Source: Anthopleura xanthogrammica (Eukaryota; Cnidaria; Anthozoa; Actiniaria; Actiniidae). From it: a stretch of 64,000 nt of DNA. This document shows positions 1 through 20,435 of the stretch, piece by piece. The stretch covers positions 7,967,454 through 8,031,453 of the forward strand of contig OZ025218.1 in NCBI GenBank assembly GCA_964019055.1, given 5' to 3'. Every line of letters begins with the position of its first letter. The stretch's first letter is position 1. The notes beneath the pieces are model-generated. The model was given only the letters and a program-made list of their open reading frames with translations. It ran no database searches and was not told where the DNA came from. A program made the position numbers and the translations under genes.

Positions 1-294
1 TTGATCGAGGAGTGGGCGCATGCAGCACAGTTAGACGAACGGGAGGGATTGATAACGCTTTCCAAGGAAGAGCACGTTTGCTTTATTTCTTATTTATTCA
101 AGGGAGATATCACAGGATATTCAAGTCTGTACGTGAACATTGAAACGTCTGGAAAAAATATTCTGTCGGACGCGCAACGCGACCTTATCTTTTCACTTCT
201 TGGTTCTTTGCCCCAAAACATGAGAACTGATAGTATAGAAGGTGACGCATTTCTTTGCACTGCTGTGCACGTTCGCGCAGATATTTTATTTTAG
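1..294 (+). CDS. 3' end of an unidentified protein-coding gene (partial)
   Basis: An open frame runs from the window edge to TAG at 292-294, giving 97 residues with no ATG at its beginning. It is therefore probably the last exon of a gene that starts outside the window. The composition looks like a globular alpha/beta protein: mixed charged and hydrophobic residues, no low complexity, two cysteines near the C-terminus. I see no domain motif I can name. After the stop the DNA turns into a GTGCCGTG-rich repeat (about 330-480), so coding ends here. It could also be a chance frame, but the composition argues against that. Confidence 0.45.
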   Translation: MIEEWAHAAQLDEREGLITLSKEEHVCFISYLFKGDITGYSSLYVNIETSGKNILSDAQRDLIFSLLGSLPQNMRTDSIEGDAFLCTAVHVRADILF

Positions 295-324
295 GAGTAG
301 TGTACTGTGAGAAAATTATGCTAG

Positions 325-520
325 AAACCTCCGTGCCGTGTTCGTGCCCGTGCCAGTGACAGTGACATTCCAAACATTCTGATTGGATAAACAGTAATAT
401 CGCGTAGTGTGATTGGTTGTTCAAAGGAGGTGATCAATTCGTGCCGTGACCATGCCGTGTGTCGTGACGTTACATACATGTGTCCGGTGCGCATGCACGC
501 AAAATTCGAACCGACCAATC
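325..520. repeat. GTGCCGTG-rich dispersed repeat
   Basis: Repeated CCGTGCCGTG and GTGCCAGTGAC words on both strands flank a TGATTGG-containing core. The same word cluster recurs at about 17020-17060 and 18845-18945, inside ABCB8 introns, so this is a dispersed family. The ends are not resolved. Confidence 0.5.
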
Positions 521-937
521 ACAGCGCGCTTCGATGCTTAGCCAAGCAGCCCTAGCTCCAAGTCTCTTCTGAATACAGAAACACGCGTTTTAAAAACTTT
601 AGAGAAAAAAGTTTACGTGATGTTTAAAGCAAATCGTTGCCGTCTATCTCCTCGAATTCCGCAAGATATTTAACTTTTAAGACGTGGCCGAGGGCTGCTC
701 GAATTCATAGAACAACAAATCATTTTCGCGCTTAGTGATTCGTACAGCTGGATTGCCATGCAAAATCTACATTAGAAAACTGAAATCAATTAAAATGCTC
801 AATTGAATATCAAAGCCATTTGAGTGCCTTGGTAACTTTGGAATCCCACCACCCTTGAAAATAAGGATCACGTGACTTTAGCAAGGTTTTCAAAAATACA
901 ATAAAATGTGCATAATAATTCCCCAACAAAACGCAGT
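521..937. other. intergenic, nothing recognised
   Basis: AT-rich sequence with no long open frame, splice-consistent exon or clear repeat that I can see. Confidence 0.5.
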
Positions 938-1143
938 GGCCTCTTCACAGTTCCCTGCGCCATCTTGAAAGGCAGCCGGTCCTTTGCACAGAGCGAGACG
1001 AACGGTGAGCTTGCAATGATAGAGACATGTGAATAATTGTCCAAGGTGTTAAAAAAGGCCGACCATTGCAAGCTCACCGTTCGTCTCGCTTTGATGCAAA
1101 GGCACAACAACCTTTCAAGATGGCGCAGGGAACTGTGAAAGGA
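938..1143. repeat. foldback (MITE-like) element
   Basis: The left arm (from about 938, containing CTTCACAGTTCCCTGCGCCA) is the reverse complement of the right arm ending near 1143. The arms also share the GAGCGAGACGAACGGTGAGC block (about 990-1012 against 1070-1092). The arms are about 75-90 bp, with small indels and a roughly 40-bp spacer. Confidence 0.75.
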
Positions 1144-1379
1144 ACTATTCGCTCAGTCTTAGTTTTGAATGTAAAAAGACTGATTAAGTATTGTTCTTAG
1201 CGAAGGTCATTCTTTTTTGCTATTTTGATATTTCATTTCTGAGGACATTTTGAACGTGATGCCCGTCAACTCAACTTGTAAAGCAGCATAAGGACTTTCA
1301 GGTTATTACAGACGATTTCATGTCTGAGCCTGATTACTGTCGGAATTTCCTTGTTAATCCCTGGATAAAAAAGATTTTC

Positions 1380-1570
1380 AAATCTAAAACTCAAAAACTG
1401 TCAAGAAATTTGCCAAAATGTCTTTAGTAATCCCGAGATAAAAGTTGTTTTTAGACTTGAAACTCAAAGACTGTCAAGAAATGCGTCAGAATATCAGGAA
1501 TATATCTTTTAAATTTGGTAATCCTTGGACTATTTTCAATTATAAAACTCAAAGGCTGTCAAGAAATTTG
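1380..1570 (+). repeat. diverged tandem repeat, three units of about 75-83 bp
   Basis: The phrase AACTCAAA(A/G)(A/G)CTGTCAAGAAAT recurs at about 1388, 1463 and 1546, with similar sequence between. The units are diverged. Confidence 0.6.
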
Positions 1571-1883
1571 GCATTGTTTGTAGAAGGTTATTTATAGTAT
1601 ATCTTACAAATGACCCAAGTACAGTTGGGATAAATCTAGCTTTTCGGTGCATTACAAGAGGGTAGTGGATAAGGAATGAGGACATGGGCTACGTTCACTT
1701 CCTATAGTGCTCTACATGTAATTCAAATAAAATGTATTTGCTTTCTCCTGAGACGGTCAGGAAGGTATTGAAATATGATGGAAATCCTGGGAACGAAGGG
1801 AGAATAGTAAAAAGATGTATAGACTAATAAAAACCCTGAGATTTTAGGCTGAAGAAATGTGATAGAAATCGTGGAGGGCTACG

Positions 1884-2090
1884 TTAAGGTGCGGTAACAG
1901 AATACAAACAACAAAATAAAGCAGCATGTCACACAACCTGGTTGCGTTGCAAGTTGCAAAGCGAATATATATTGATCGTATTATCACCCGGCCCGCGCGC
2001 AACAATTTTTCTTTGTTGCAGAGAGTGCGGTAGAAAGCGCTTTTTCTTCTGCAACAAAGTCGCGCAACAAAATCTTGTTGTCTCACTGGG
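1884..2090. mobile_element. MITE-like element, TTGTTGCGCAACAA-rich family with GGTGCGGTAATA ends
   Basis: The sequence begins with AAGGTGCGGTAA and is full of short inverted GCAACAA/TTGTTGC words. Related copies lie at about 8645-8873, 10990-11150, 37784-37922, 46760-46970 and 48650-48880. The best-preserved ends (TAATAC near the start, GTATTACCGCACC at the other end) are seen in the 37.8-kb copy. It appears to be a non-autonomous DNA transposon family. Confidence 0.6.
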
Positions 2091-2159
2091 TGTTAAAAAT
2101 AAAATGCAAAATGCGGGAAGGCTATTGTGTAGAAAAGGCTAGGGAAGGGGGTAAGACAA

Positions 2160-2441
2160 ACAACTCCCCCGGGGGGGGGGGGGGGGGAATTCGGGTCATT
2201 TCATACGGGGATGCTCCGCCCGGACTCTCGACCCCTTACCCTTTTCTATACCAAATTTCAGCGAAAAAGTACCCCTTTTATACACCTTTTAGCCTGAAAA
2301 GGTACCCCTTTCGTCTACCTTTGAAGAAAATCTACCCCTTTTTATACCAAAACTCACAAATTTCCACCTCTTTCCTATACATGCGGCCCGTATAGTCCAT
2401 TATAGGGAGTACCCCCCCCCCCCCCCCCCCGGGACAACTCC
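2160..2441. mobile_element. C/G-capped MITE with perfect 8-bp target-site duplication
   Basis: The element spans 2168-2433, beginning CCCGGGGG and ending CCCCCGGG. It is bounded by the exact direct repeat ACAACTCC at 2160-2167 and 2434-2441. Inside are repeated TACCCCTTT(T/C) pentad-like blocks and a GGGATGCTCCGCCC/CGTATAGTCCATTATA end motif. A second full copy lies at 60283-60536 with its own 8-bp duplication, and a partial copy lies near 58030-58220. An 8-bp duplication fits hAT- or P-type transposition, which is known for those superfamilies. Confidence 0.85.
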
Positions 2442-2443
2442 CA

Positions 2444-5400
2444 AGGAAGTGGGAAGGCCTCAGTTTTGTTTAGCCGAATAAGCTTGGGTTTCAAATAGAA
2501 AAAAAGGGGAAGAGTAGGGAGGCCATTGCTTAGACAATAATTATTCAAAATAGAAATCTCGGGGACAGCTCTTTAGACTATGAGAATTTAAGGTAAAAAT
2601 ACCGAAAGTACAGGCGGTAAGAAAGAACAATTTTGATGTGTTTTGGGTAAGAAGAGGCGAGCTAAAAATCTCAAAGCAATCCTTCGCAAACGTATCATAA
2701 ACCTATGCCGCTACCTTCATGAGGATACGCACATATTTCAATGATTATTTTTGTCATGGTGCTAAGTTAAGAATTTCTCAAGCTATTAGAATTTTAATGT
2801 GAAACATATGGGAAAAGTTTTACTAGTTATGAAGAACTGACCTTTGAGTATCAGTGAAATTAATCCATCCAAGATCGTGACTAATGAACATTCTAGAACC
2901 GGAAATACTTCAGCTTTATTAAAAAAGATCCCCGATTAAATAATCGTAATAACTACTTTCTATTAAAACCAGATAACAAGAAGAACGAGCAGTAATTAAG
3001 AATTAACCACAGGGAACCCATGACGATAAAAAACAATTAACCACGACTGAGTTTTATGCAGTTTTTCTTCTTCTTTAACTTGAGCTCTAGAGGTCCTATT
3101 TCGTTTCGAATGGGTAGGTTTCCCGTCAAAACAGCAAAGGGTAGGGTAGTTTAGTAGGCCTTTCTGATTTTGAGATATCACTTCTTCTAACTCAAACTTG
3201 AACCAAAAACGTCAATCTACTGTACGATGTGCAAAAAGAAATAAACCAGAGAAGCGAAACAATTAAAAGAAAACAAAACAAAACAAACAAAAAACCAGGT
3301 GGTTAGAGAAAACAAAAGCACTTTGCAAAAGCGTTTGTTTTGCACGGATATGAAATGAAAACGCTGCTTCAAAACTGCTGAGTAAAACTTATTTAGCTCT
3401 CCAGTACAGAAGATAGTAAAACTGAAAACTACACTCTGATAAACAAATAAACCACAAAAATGCTTTTTGGAAAAAGAATCGTTTTTTTCTGACCATCTTT
3501 GTCTAGTTTGTCGCTCACTCAAGAATTCCGTGGGTTGTTTGGAAACGTCTGTTTCTATGGCAACCTGGGTTAATTCCTCTGCGTCAACTGCATGATCGTG
3601 CTCAAGAATGCGTTCAGTACCGATTATCTTAGTTAAGGAGGCGCGACACACACATTTCCGGTCTCATCGTGTCAAATTCAGATTTAATATGCCTAACCGG
3701 AAGTGAGGTTAGATTATTTAGATTATTGTGCGGTGGGCATCCGGACATGATCGGCCGACGCCTGATAATTAAAAAAAAATTTTTAATTAAATGGGTAATC
3801 AATTTATGATGAATTTGATAACTTGCGCAATTGAGAAAATCTTGTCGCATGCTCACCTGGCTGACTGAAACAGAAGGCAAAGAAAGGCCTTGATCCATAG
3901 AGAAAACTTGGGCGGATTTTGGAAAAGTTTACAAGATTATATTATTACAAAATTATTGCTTGAAAATGAAACCAAAAACTCGGCTTTCCATTCTAATCTC
4001 AACTATCAGTTACAAAATTAAAATTAAACAATAAGTGAATAATATGAAGGTAATTTAGGAAAACCAGAGAACCCGGAGAAAACCCTTGGAATCAACTCGG
4101 CGGATAGACCTTACAAACTCTACCCACATGTGATGCCAGCCAGTCCTAACTCGACGTACTTTGACTCGTAGGGACTCAAGGGGAATACTGACGCGTTTCG
4201 GATTTTTTTTCGTTTTTTTTTTTTTTTTTTAACTCCGACCAAGGACCTGGACGTTCATAATGCCAGTATAATGAAGAACCTTTTTACACAGTTTTTAGAT
4301 ATCTTTCTTCTTCACTTGTTTTATTCAACACACCAACATAGTTCTAACGAGTAACCATACACTACTTATTATTAGTTTATCATTTGGAACGCGTAACCGA
4401 TGCTAGATTGCCGGCCCTTTTTGGGTGTTAAAGCATTTAACCAAAAAGAATATCAAGTATCCTATATTAGTAGCTAAATTATTAAGAATAACTTTTAAAA
4501 TTTATCTCAAAACCTATCTGGTGTAATTATGAACTCAAGATCTTTTGTTCCATCCTTTAATTTGCGCGCAAAGCTTTTTCCTGTTGAGTGCGCAAGCGAT
4601 CCACTCATCGCGTCATCTTGTCAGGTGATAATAGGTGGTTCTCACACATTCGATCAACCATTTATCTCTTTTGTTGTCCTTTTGTTCTGTTAATATCCTT
4701 GTTTTTTTAAATCAAATTTGTCATTTTGGAGGAACAAATTATAATCCGAGTCGTTTAAAACTTTTTAAACTTTTGGGTTTAAAACGTTACAAGTGCGCCA
4801 TGAAAAGTGAGAAAAGAACTTTTTTTCGTGTTTATACTTTACAATTTTACGGGATTCGTATATGAGGAGGTAGGTGGCTGATTGTTACCAGTATAATATT
4901 TTCAGCTCGAGTTAAAAGAAATCAACTTGTCCCTCAAATAAAATTACGTCCAAACACGAGTTTTTATTCAGTAGCTCAAACACAACAAAAAATATCTTTG
5001 ATTTTTTCATTTTTTTGTTGAAGTCCACAAAAGTGCTTCAAAATAAAAAGAAATCCTGCCTTTTTTAATTACCTACGTCTTGGGATCGAATTACTGAATA
5101 GTTATAGTCCCATTGCGCAAGGGTTTTTCATAGCTGATCAGTTCGTTTACTAAGACCTGACGTCGGTTGGTCATTAATTTCAATAGGCAAGCTTTAGGAT
5201 AAGTATCAGTAGTCAAGACAAATACAGTGTTATCTTTATTTCCTAAGGAACAAGAAAGATATGAAACAGTATTCCACCTGGAGCGAGCGCAACCTATAAA
5301 CAAACAGCTTTAAAAAAACATGTTTAATACTGCTAAAAAATTCTCAAAATTCTTTTGTCATTGCAGGGAGGTGGGAGTTACATGGAAATTACAAATACTA

Positions 5401-5880
5401 TTTCCTTCTTTTAGAATCTTTGTCTATGTAACCTTATTAATTTGTTTCAATAACTACAATTAACGTAGGTTTCCAAACAAACAAACAATTTAGGTGATAC
5501 CTTTCCCTCTTCCTGAAAACGAACGCCCTAAAGTCAGTTATCCTAAAGTCAGTTTTGCGCAATCCATTTTTTTTCGGTCATTACGTATACCAAGAAAGAA
5601 TTGTTTGCGCTTTGGTTTACTATCTAAAAAACAGATCTAGAAACCACGATTGCTTTTCAGGCTTATATAGTATATCTGTCAAGTTGAATGGTTATTGGTT
5701 CTGCAATAAAATCAATGGTCCATCCCTAGGTGCGAAAACCAAAACAATAGAACAAGCATGAGTAGGATAAACACGCTTCATATCTGACTCCTTATTGTTA
5801 TAATCCATTGTCTTGTGCGAATACATAAAGAGGTCTTCGCGTTATCTTATTCATTCTCTCTGTGAACCATCTCGCGAGCA
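2444..5880. other. intergenic, AT-rich, mostly unassigned
   Basis: No convincing exon is visible on either strand. About 4040-4150 looks like a decayed SINE tail in reverse orientation (AACCAGAGAACCCGGAGAAA). An 18-T run sits near 4213-4230. A possible TATA-like TACATAAAG lies at about 5823, roughly 90 bp before the T-box start codon. That placement is weak inference. Confidence 0.45.
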
Positions 5881-5913
5881 GTTTTATCTAACGTGCAATA
5901 TCTAGCAAGAACC

Positions 5914-8900
5914 ATGGACAACTATACCAATAACTTCACAGAGTGTCGTTTTTACACTGAACCTCCTTCACAGAAGACAAACGCGACGAACTGGAGCGAG
6001 TGTGAGTCACGTGGAACTTGTTTATATCCTCAAAATGGTATCCAATCTTCACTCGGTTACTCGTTGGGAGAAACTACTTCAACAAGAACGTGCGATGAAG
6101 AAGTGAGTTTATCCGTAATGGCTGGCACCAAAAACAAGATTAAAGCTGAGCTGAAGAACATTGAGCTATGGAACGTCTTCAGAGAGAAAGAAACGGAGAT
6201 GATTATAACTAGAGCTGGAAGGTATGTTGGCTTAGATATTGTAGCTTCTCGCATTACGCGCGTAATTTACTCAGGAGTAAGACTGACAACATTGCTATTT
6301 ATTCGAAGGCAAAGGATTTTAGAAGCTTTTTTATGATGATTCCGAGCTTAAATCATATTTGCGCACTTTTAAAGCTCAAGTTCAGCCTTGAAAATCTTGC
6401 CTGTAGTTTTTGAATGCAGAATGAGCGATGACTAAACCACTGTGAGACTTCAACTGACGTTAGAATCAATTACTTATAGTTAACCATTTCTAGCGTATGA
6501 AATGCTGCTTTACATAGTAAAATATTCCAGTAGTTAAACAACCAAGCTAAGAAGACGAAGATATAAAACGCGAATAAATTTTCATGAAAGTTTTGCTTTT
6601 CTATGCGCATTGTTTTACAAATTACTTGCGCTTGTAATTCATCCAACCCACGTAAACTTCCATTTATAAGAATGCGAATACAAATACCAAAAAGCCAGAG
6701 AAAATGTTAAAAACGCTTGCGTATCTGTGTAAATACAATAGAAGAACGCAGGGTTTATGAATCATGATCCAAGAAGATTAATTTTAAGCTGAAATTTTGC
6801 ATTTTCCTTATTGTATTGCAAATCATCCGCGCTTGTAATTACTTTGCTTGGTATACGCACGAGATGTTTTGAAATGAACTTGATTCTAGAGAATAATTTG
6901 CGCAGATGATTAACAAAGTTTCTTGAACTTTTCTCTTCAAATGATATAATAGTCTCCAGAAATTTCCATCAATTTGAAATGATTTACTCTATCCTCGTTG
7001 CGTGGTTGCTATCCAAGAAAAAAGCGTAGTTTATGATTAGTAATACTTAGTTTTATTAGCAAACTATACGTTTGATTATAGGATTATTTGTGTAGCTCAT
7101 TTGTTGGAGGGTTTGGCTGTTAACTCGTGCAGAAAATTTTTGTTTTTACGTTTTCAATATTTTTGCGTAATATCATTTTGTAGCTTTAAAATACCTACTG
7201 TTTCCTTAGTTATCTTCGTCCCTCGTCGTTAGTCAACCAACTTATATCATCGCCCGATCAAAATACTGTTTGACCAACTTTACATTTACGTCTAATTTTG
7301 GACATATTTATTGACTTTTGAACCCTAAATAGTAAATCTTATTATCCTCCATCGCAAACTTTAGTCATAAATACGAGGCATGTCTAAATCAATAAAATCG
7401 TACCAGTATTTTGATTATTTCCAAACGAGATTTCAAGCTTCGCGATTCGCTCTTCGACGATAACGGTTATAATTGTAGACAAATTATGAATAATCATTTA
7501 TTATGTAAAATGAAGTTTCATGTGTGCGTTTTAATCATTTTGCTTTGCGTTTGTTGTTGTCATTTTCCCATTTCCATTTATTCGTTTCTGTTCATTTTTT
7601 GGTTTCGTTTTCATTATCCTTTCACATATGTTTGACTTTTCATTACGCCTCTGTTTTCTATTCTTTTATTCTTATTTCATTTATTCTTTCTTTCTTCCAT
7701 CCATTTATTCAATTTTCATTAGTTTTCATTTTTCTTTGTTTGTGTGTTTGTTACTTTCTTAATTTCTTTCTTCGTTTCATTTTCATCCTTGCTTTCTTTT
7801 TTCCTATACATTCATTCCCATTTCCCATGCATTATATTCTATCTTTCTATTTCTGCTTTAGATTTTTCTATATTTTTACCAAGCATTTGATATCTTTCCG
7901 TTCATTTTCCTCCATACACATTCTTTACTTATCTTCTTTACAGCGCTTTTCATAATTCTGCAACCTAACCGACTCCATGCGTCTGGCGTTTTGGCTCCCG
8001 TCAATCAAACTACGACGGGCCGAGATCATTCCGATCACATGGGAATTTCTTTCTCGATCACGATCGGAATGAACTCGGTTCGTCGTAGTTTGATTGAAGG
8101 AAGCCAAAACGCCAGACGCCTCGAGTCGGTAGGTCGCAGAATTATGAAAAGTGCTGTAACGCAAGCTTATATTAACGAAAACTTTCTCTTCCATCTTTTT
8201 TCTAGACGTATGTTCCCCATCCTTGACTTCCGTCTATCGGGATTAGAACTGAACCAGTATTATAGCTGTATGGTGCAGATCGTTAGCGTAGATAATCATC
8301 ATTACCGTTACGACTTGGCAAATGACAGTTGGGTTGTTACTGGGTCCGCGGTGAAGCTCGACTTACAACACTCCAGTTACATACACCCTCATGGATCAAC
8401 ACTTGGTAGAGTATGGATGAGTGAGGGAGCGAAGTTTGACAAGTTGAAGCTGTCGAACCACATCAAACCTTACTGTGATCATGTAAGTATTGTAAAGTTA
8501 TATATGAAGCATCTGCTGATAGCAAATCATTAGAGTCTAGAGGGGATCTGGGCTGATCTAAGTCAAGGCACGGCTAACTCACACATTGAATTGGAATTTA
8601 GATTTTTTGTCGTCCAAAAAACAATCCCGGATTTTGCCGTTCTTTCGCGCAATGATTGTTGCGTTGTAAAATGCAGAGCGATGTTGACTGTATTACTACC
8701 CAAATTCGCAACTTGTCACGCAACTAATTAAAATCGATTTTGCAAGTTGTGACTGCTTTTTGAAAAAAGTAGCGGAAAGTGCTTCTACTTTTTGCAACAA
8801 TTTTTGTAACTTGTAACATCAATTTTTGTTGGGTGACTTGCACGATTTTGTTGCTCTTATTACCGCATCTTTAGACTGGTACTTTCATGGATTCTTATAT

Positions 8901-10539
8901 TTTTTCTCCTCGTTTTCCAGATTATACTATCATCCTTGCAGAAGTACAAAGCCCAGTTGATAGTCACAAGACTTGACGTGCCTAACTGCGAGAGATGGAT
9001 CTTCGATTTTCCAGAAACCTCCTTCATCGCCGTCACATGCTATCAGAACCCTATCATCACAAAACTAAAGATCGATTATAATCCATTTGCAAAAGCATTT
9101 AGACAAGGAAAAAGGTAAGCCAAGAATTAAACTTTTGGAACAAATATTTCTAGTTCGCTGCATATATCAGAACGGATTTCGTATGAGTAGTACATAATAC
9201 ATTTTAAGCTTTGAAAGCAATATGCAAAAGGAATGCAAAAAGATTTTCAATAATTGTTTTTGAAATAGCTGTATATTGCACAAACGAACCCGCTACAACT
9301 TACCTTTAGATAACTAACAAATTCGCTTGATTTTTCTTGAAGGTCATTGAACCAAGAAGACGACACAGAAAAGCAGAACAAGTCGTGCGCTTCCACCAAG
9401 TCGACGAAACGGCCTCGTTTACAGATCTCATCACCACCACCTGTGACCAGACTCCACCCACCACCCCTCGGGCACTACCCTGACAGTAGTTCAATTCCAT
9501 CACCACCTCCACCACCTATGAATTTGTACTGCCAGTCATATGCTCCAAGAGAAGCGATGGTTAACCAAGAATCAAGGTAGATATTTAGGAATAATCTATA
9601 TCTTTTATGCATGAGTTTGGTATTTTACTTGCCTGGAAAATCAACGTCCTGTGTTGACGGTATTTGGTGACGTCGACCAATTTGGTGGCCGGTTTTCAAA
9701 CTTCGGAGCTAGCTCGATTTCTTTGAAATTACTTGGAACTTCTTTTATAGAGCGGTTTTAGTAAGAGTGGGAAAAAATAGCGGTTGTAATGAATGCATAA
9801 TTTATATGGGTAGCGTGCTCTGCTAACTCGTCGTCTTTCACCACTGTGGTTCCAAAGGCTCGGGTCACTGGTTCGAGCCCTGCGGTCGCCATATGTGAAT
9901 TGAGTATCTTTGATGTGTTGTTCTCACTGTGCTACGAGGGTTTTCTCTGGGTACTTCGTTTTTTCCCTCGATCAGTAACAATCAACATGTGAGTGAGTTC
10001 ATAGAATATTTAATGTAGTGGTAGAGTGTGTGAGTGAAAAGTGATTTTTACCATTCTTTTCCCGCGGCTTTTCTCGTCCTTGCGCATTGATAAAAGCGGG
10101 TCCAGCTCTCGACTACTGTTAGACTGGCTAATACAGGATTGTTTTTGTCAGTTATAAATTCTTTTTTTTTTTTTTCATTTTCGTTTCATTTTATTCTTGT
10201 TTCAGATATATTCCTCTGTTGAACGATCCTGTTCTCTGGGAGCCACCTCAAGTTCCCAAGCCATTACCGCGAACATGCCTTCCACCCATCAACACAAGCT
10301 TCCATTTCGAAGCCCCTCAAGCCCAGTACTTTAAACAGGAATATCAGACCCAACCCCAGTGCTTGAAACAAGAATACCAACCCTGTACTAACATGCCTCA
10401 AAGTTGGTTTCCTGAACACCAAGATAACTGTGGAAGCCACTACAGTGCAAGTTGGGTGCCAACAAACAGCTGCTCTCTGTTTGAAGACATGCAATTGCGT
10501 CACCATGGGTACGACAATATATTTTGGCGGGAAAACTAG
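5914..10539 (+). CDS. T-box transcription factor (divergent), 5 exons, 448 aa
   Basis: Nuclear DNA-binding regulator. Coding exons: 5914-6221, 8206-8482, 8921-9114, 9343-9576, 10206-10539. All introns are GT-AG and the phases add up to 449 codons including TAG. The ATG at 5914 sits in a strong context (ACCATGG); the in-frame codon at 5893 is GTG, so it is not the start. Residues 1-75 are a Ser/Thr/Asn-rich leader. The T-box covers about residues 76-260: an [11 protein letters not shown] start, [14 protein letters not shown], an IHP...WM block, the FPET.FIAVT.YQN segment and the YNPFAKAFR end. The C-terminus is Pro-, Gln- and Ser-rich, with two KQEYQ repeats, like a transactivation region. The family assignment is certain, but several usually invariant positions differ, so I do not assign it to Tbx1/2/6/20 or Brachyury. 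Intron 1 holds a pyrimidine-rich tract and a foldback element. Confidence 0.93.
7560..7930 (+). repeat. pyrimidine-rich (T/C) tract in T-box intron 1
   Basis: About 370 bp are dominated by TTTC, TTCATT and TTTCTT words on the plus strand. This creates a spurious Phe/Ser-rich frame. It is simple-sequence-like and not coding. Confidence 0.6.
7941..8160. mobile_element. foldback MITE in T-box intron 1
   Basis: The left arm starts CAGCGCTTTTCATAATTCTG and the right arm ends CAGAATTATGAAAAGTGCTG. The arms are about 100 bp and continue through GTCTGGCGTTTTGGCT and CATTCCGATC. The right end lies about 45 bp before the exon 2 acceptor. A half copy with the same start is at 57900-58020. Confidence 0.85.
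8545..8600 (+). repeat. single CTGATCTAAGTCA(A/G)GGCA repeat unit
   Basis: One copy of the roughly 60-bp unit that is tandemly arranged at 13067-13226 and 39822-40018. It reads GGGCTGATCTAAGTCAAGGC followed by CACGGCTAACTCACA. Confidence 0.65.
8645..8873. mobile_element. MITE-like element, TTGTTGC family (T-box intron 2)
   Basis: It has the same word composition as the 1884-2090 copy (CGCAACTTGTCACGCAAC, TTTTGTTGCTCTTATTACCGCA at the right end). It lies wholly in the intron. Confidence 0.55.
9803..9990 (+). mobile_element. tRNA-derived SINE (T-box intron 4)
   Basis: A tRNA-like head, GGGTAGCGTGCTCTGCTAAC, is followed by the B-box-like GGTTCGAGCCC at about 9871. The body contains GAGGGTTTTCTCTGGGTACT, a tail type found in several coral SINEs. 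The 3' end is not resolved. Confidence 0.65.
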
Positions 10540-10989
10540 AATGTGGTTTTCTGTAATGAGTACACCACAGGAAGCCCACTTTAGAAAAAACTAATAGCGT
10601 CATCTTTCGTTGATTTTATTTGACTATATTATTTCATCGAAGTGGACTTCCTGTTTAGAAATACCGGTTTACTCCAATCTGGTTTTGATGTTAAGAATTT
10701 CGCTAGATTTATTCAGGGAGCAGGGAGTTATTAATGTAGAACTTTAACTTTTTGTGAAATCGTTACGCGAACATGTTGAACAGCGGCGCTGTGACATGAG
10801 AATTTCTCATGCAACTTGCATGCCTGGCTCGCGAAAAACATTGTGCAAGTTGTAAGAGCCTTTAGTGCGTGTAGTATGCGCGCACAAGCGCAACTTTTAT
10901 ATTCTATATTTTGTTTTTTTGTTTTGGTAAACCATGCCTTTAACTTTCTTAAACTCGCAAGTATTTACTGTCATTTCACAATAAAGGCG

Positions 10990-11150
10990 CCGAAACACGA
11001 GCAACAAAATTAAAATCGTGCAACATATTGTTGCGGTGCAAGTTGAAGAGCGAATGTTGCTCGTACAACAACATCACATTTTGTTGCGCGACTTTGTTGC
11101 AAAATTAGAAGCTCTTCCTGCTCTCTGCAACAATGAAAATTTGATGCGCA
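10990..11150. mobile_element. MITE-like element, TTGTTGC family
   Basis: GAGCAACAAAATTAAAATCG, TTGTTGCGGTGCAAGTTG and TTTTGTTGCGCGACTTTGTT are arranged as internal inverted words, as in the other copies. It lies in the spacer between T-box and ABCB8. Confidence 0.55.
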
Positions 11151-11159
11151 CTATGCACT

Positions 11160-11832
11160 AGACTGAGTCTTGGACAAAGAAAATGGTTTGTTCAATGCGC
11201 GCCTAAAAATAAGTCACTCTATGCCATACAAAGGAAGCCCAATCCTAACTTATGTGGATTTATTTATAATTTAATAGAGGCGACTGCGCTTCTGTTGTTC
11301 AGCTGTAGTCTGTTTCCTTGGAAACATGTTGGAAAGCTAGAGTAAAAATTTCAGTAATTTGGTTTTACAAGTTGAAATAACAATATTTATGACGTTTGTA
11401 TTAACATATATTTTCAAACTGTAATTCAGGAAGACTTCAAAAATAAACAAATATAAAAGAAATTCAAGCACTTGTGTCTTTTCGCAGTTCTTCTTGTATT
11501 CACACTGTTCAGTTATTTAGATAATATATAATGAAGTGAATGGACTTCCACATTCTTAATGAATTAAACTGCGAGAAAAATAATCCTGATTTTAGTTATG
11601 TAAGGGATATATAACTCATTAATATCAAGCGAAAATTTAAGTGAGTTAAAAAAATTCCCGCCAAAAGTGCCTTTGTTTTAAAATTTGTGCGCAGCCCCAT
11701 GCCAACTAGGTCTGTATCTAAGGCTTGGTTACTTGGTTCCAAGATGGCGGATTGTAACTGCTTCAGCAGAACTGCAAAAACATTTTCAATCAAGTCTAGT
11801 TTTCTATAGCTTTCGATGTTTCTTAGATAGCA
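11160..11832. other. spacer and probable ABCB8 promoter region
   Basis: No open frame or repeat stands out. An in-frame TAG at 11824-11826, nine bases before the ABCB8 ATG, fixes the start of that coding sequence. No clear TATA box is visible. Confidence 0.4.
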
Positions 11833-20391
<8,559 letters not shown>

Positions 20392-20435
20392 AACTAAAAA
20401 CCAGGCCTGTGTCACACATTCATTACGTTACGTTA

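Noticed and set aside
3217..3898. Two minus-strand frames of 144 and 89 codons
   Set aside because: Phe/Lys-rich composition from AT-rich DNA, with no domain and no consistent splice sites.
7524..7955. 143-codon Phe/Ser/His-rich frame
   Set aside because: It is a pyrimidine-rich intronic tract; the composition is simple sequence.
7991..8533. 180-codon continuous frame at T-box exon 2
   Set aside because: Only the part from 8206 to 8482 is T-box exon. The upstream part is the foldback MITE and the downstream part is intron read-through.
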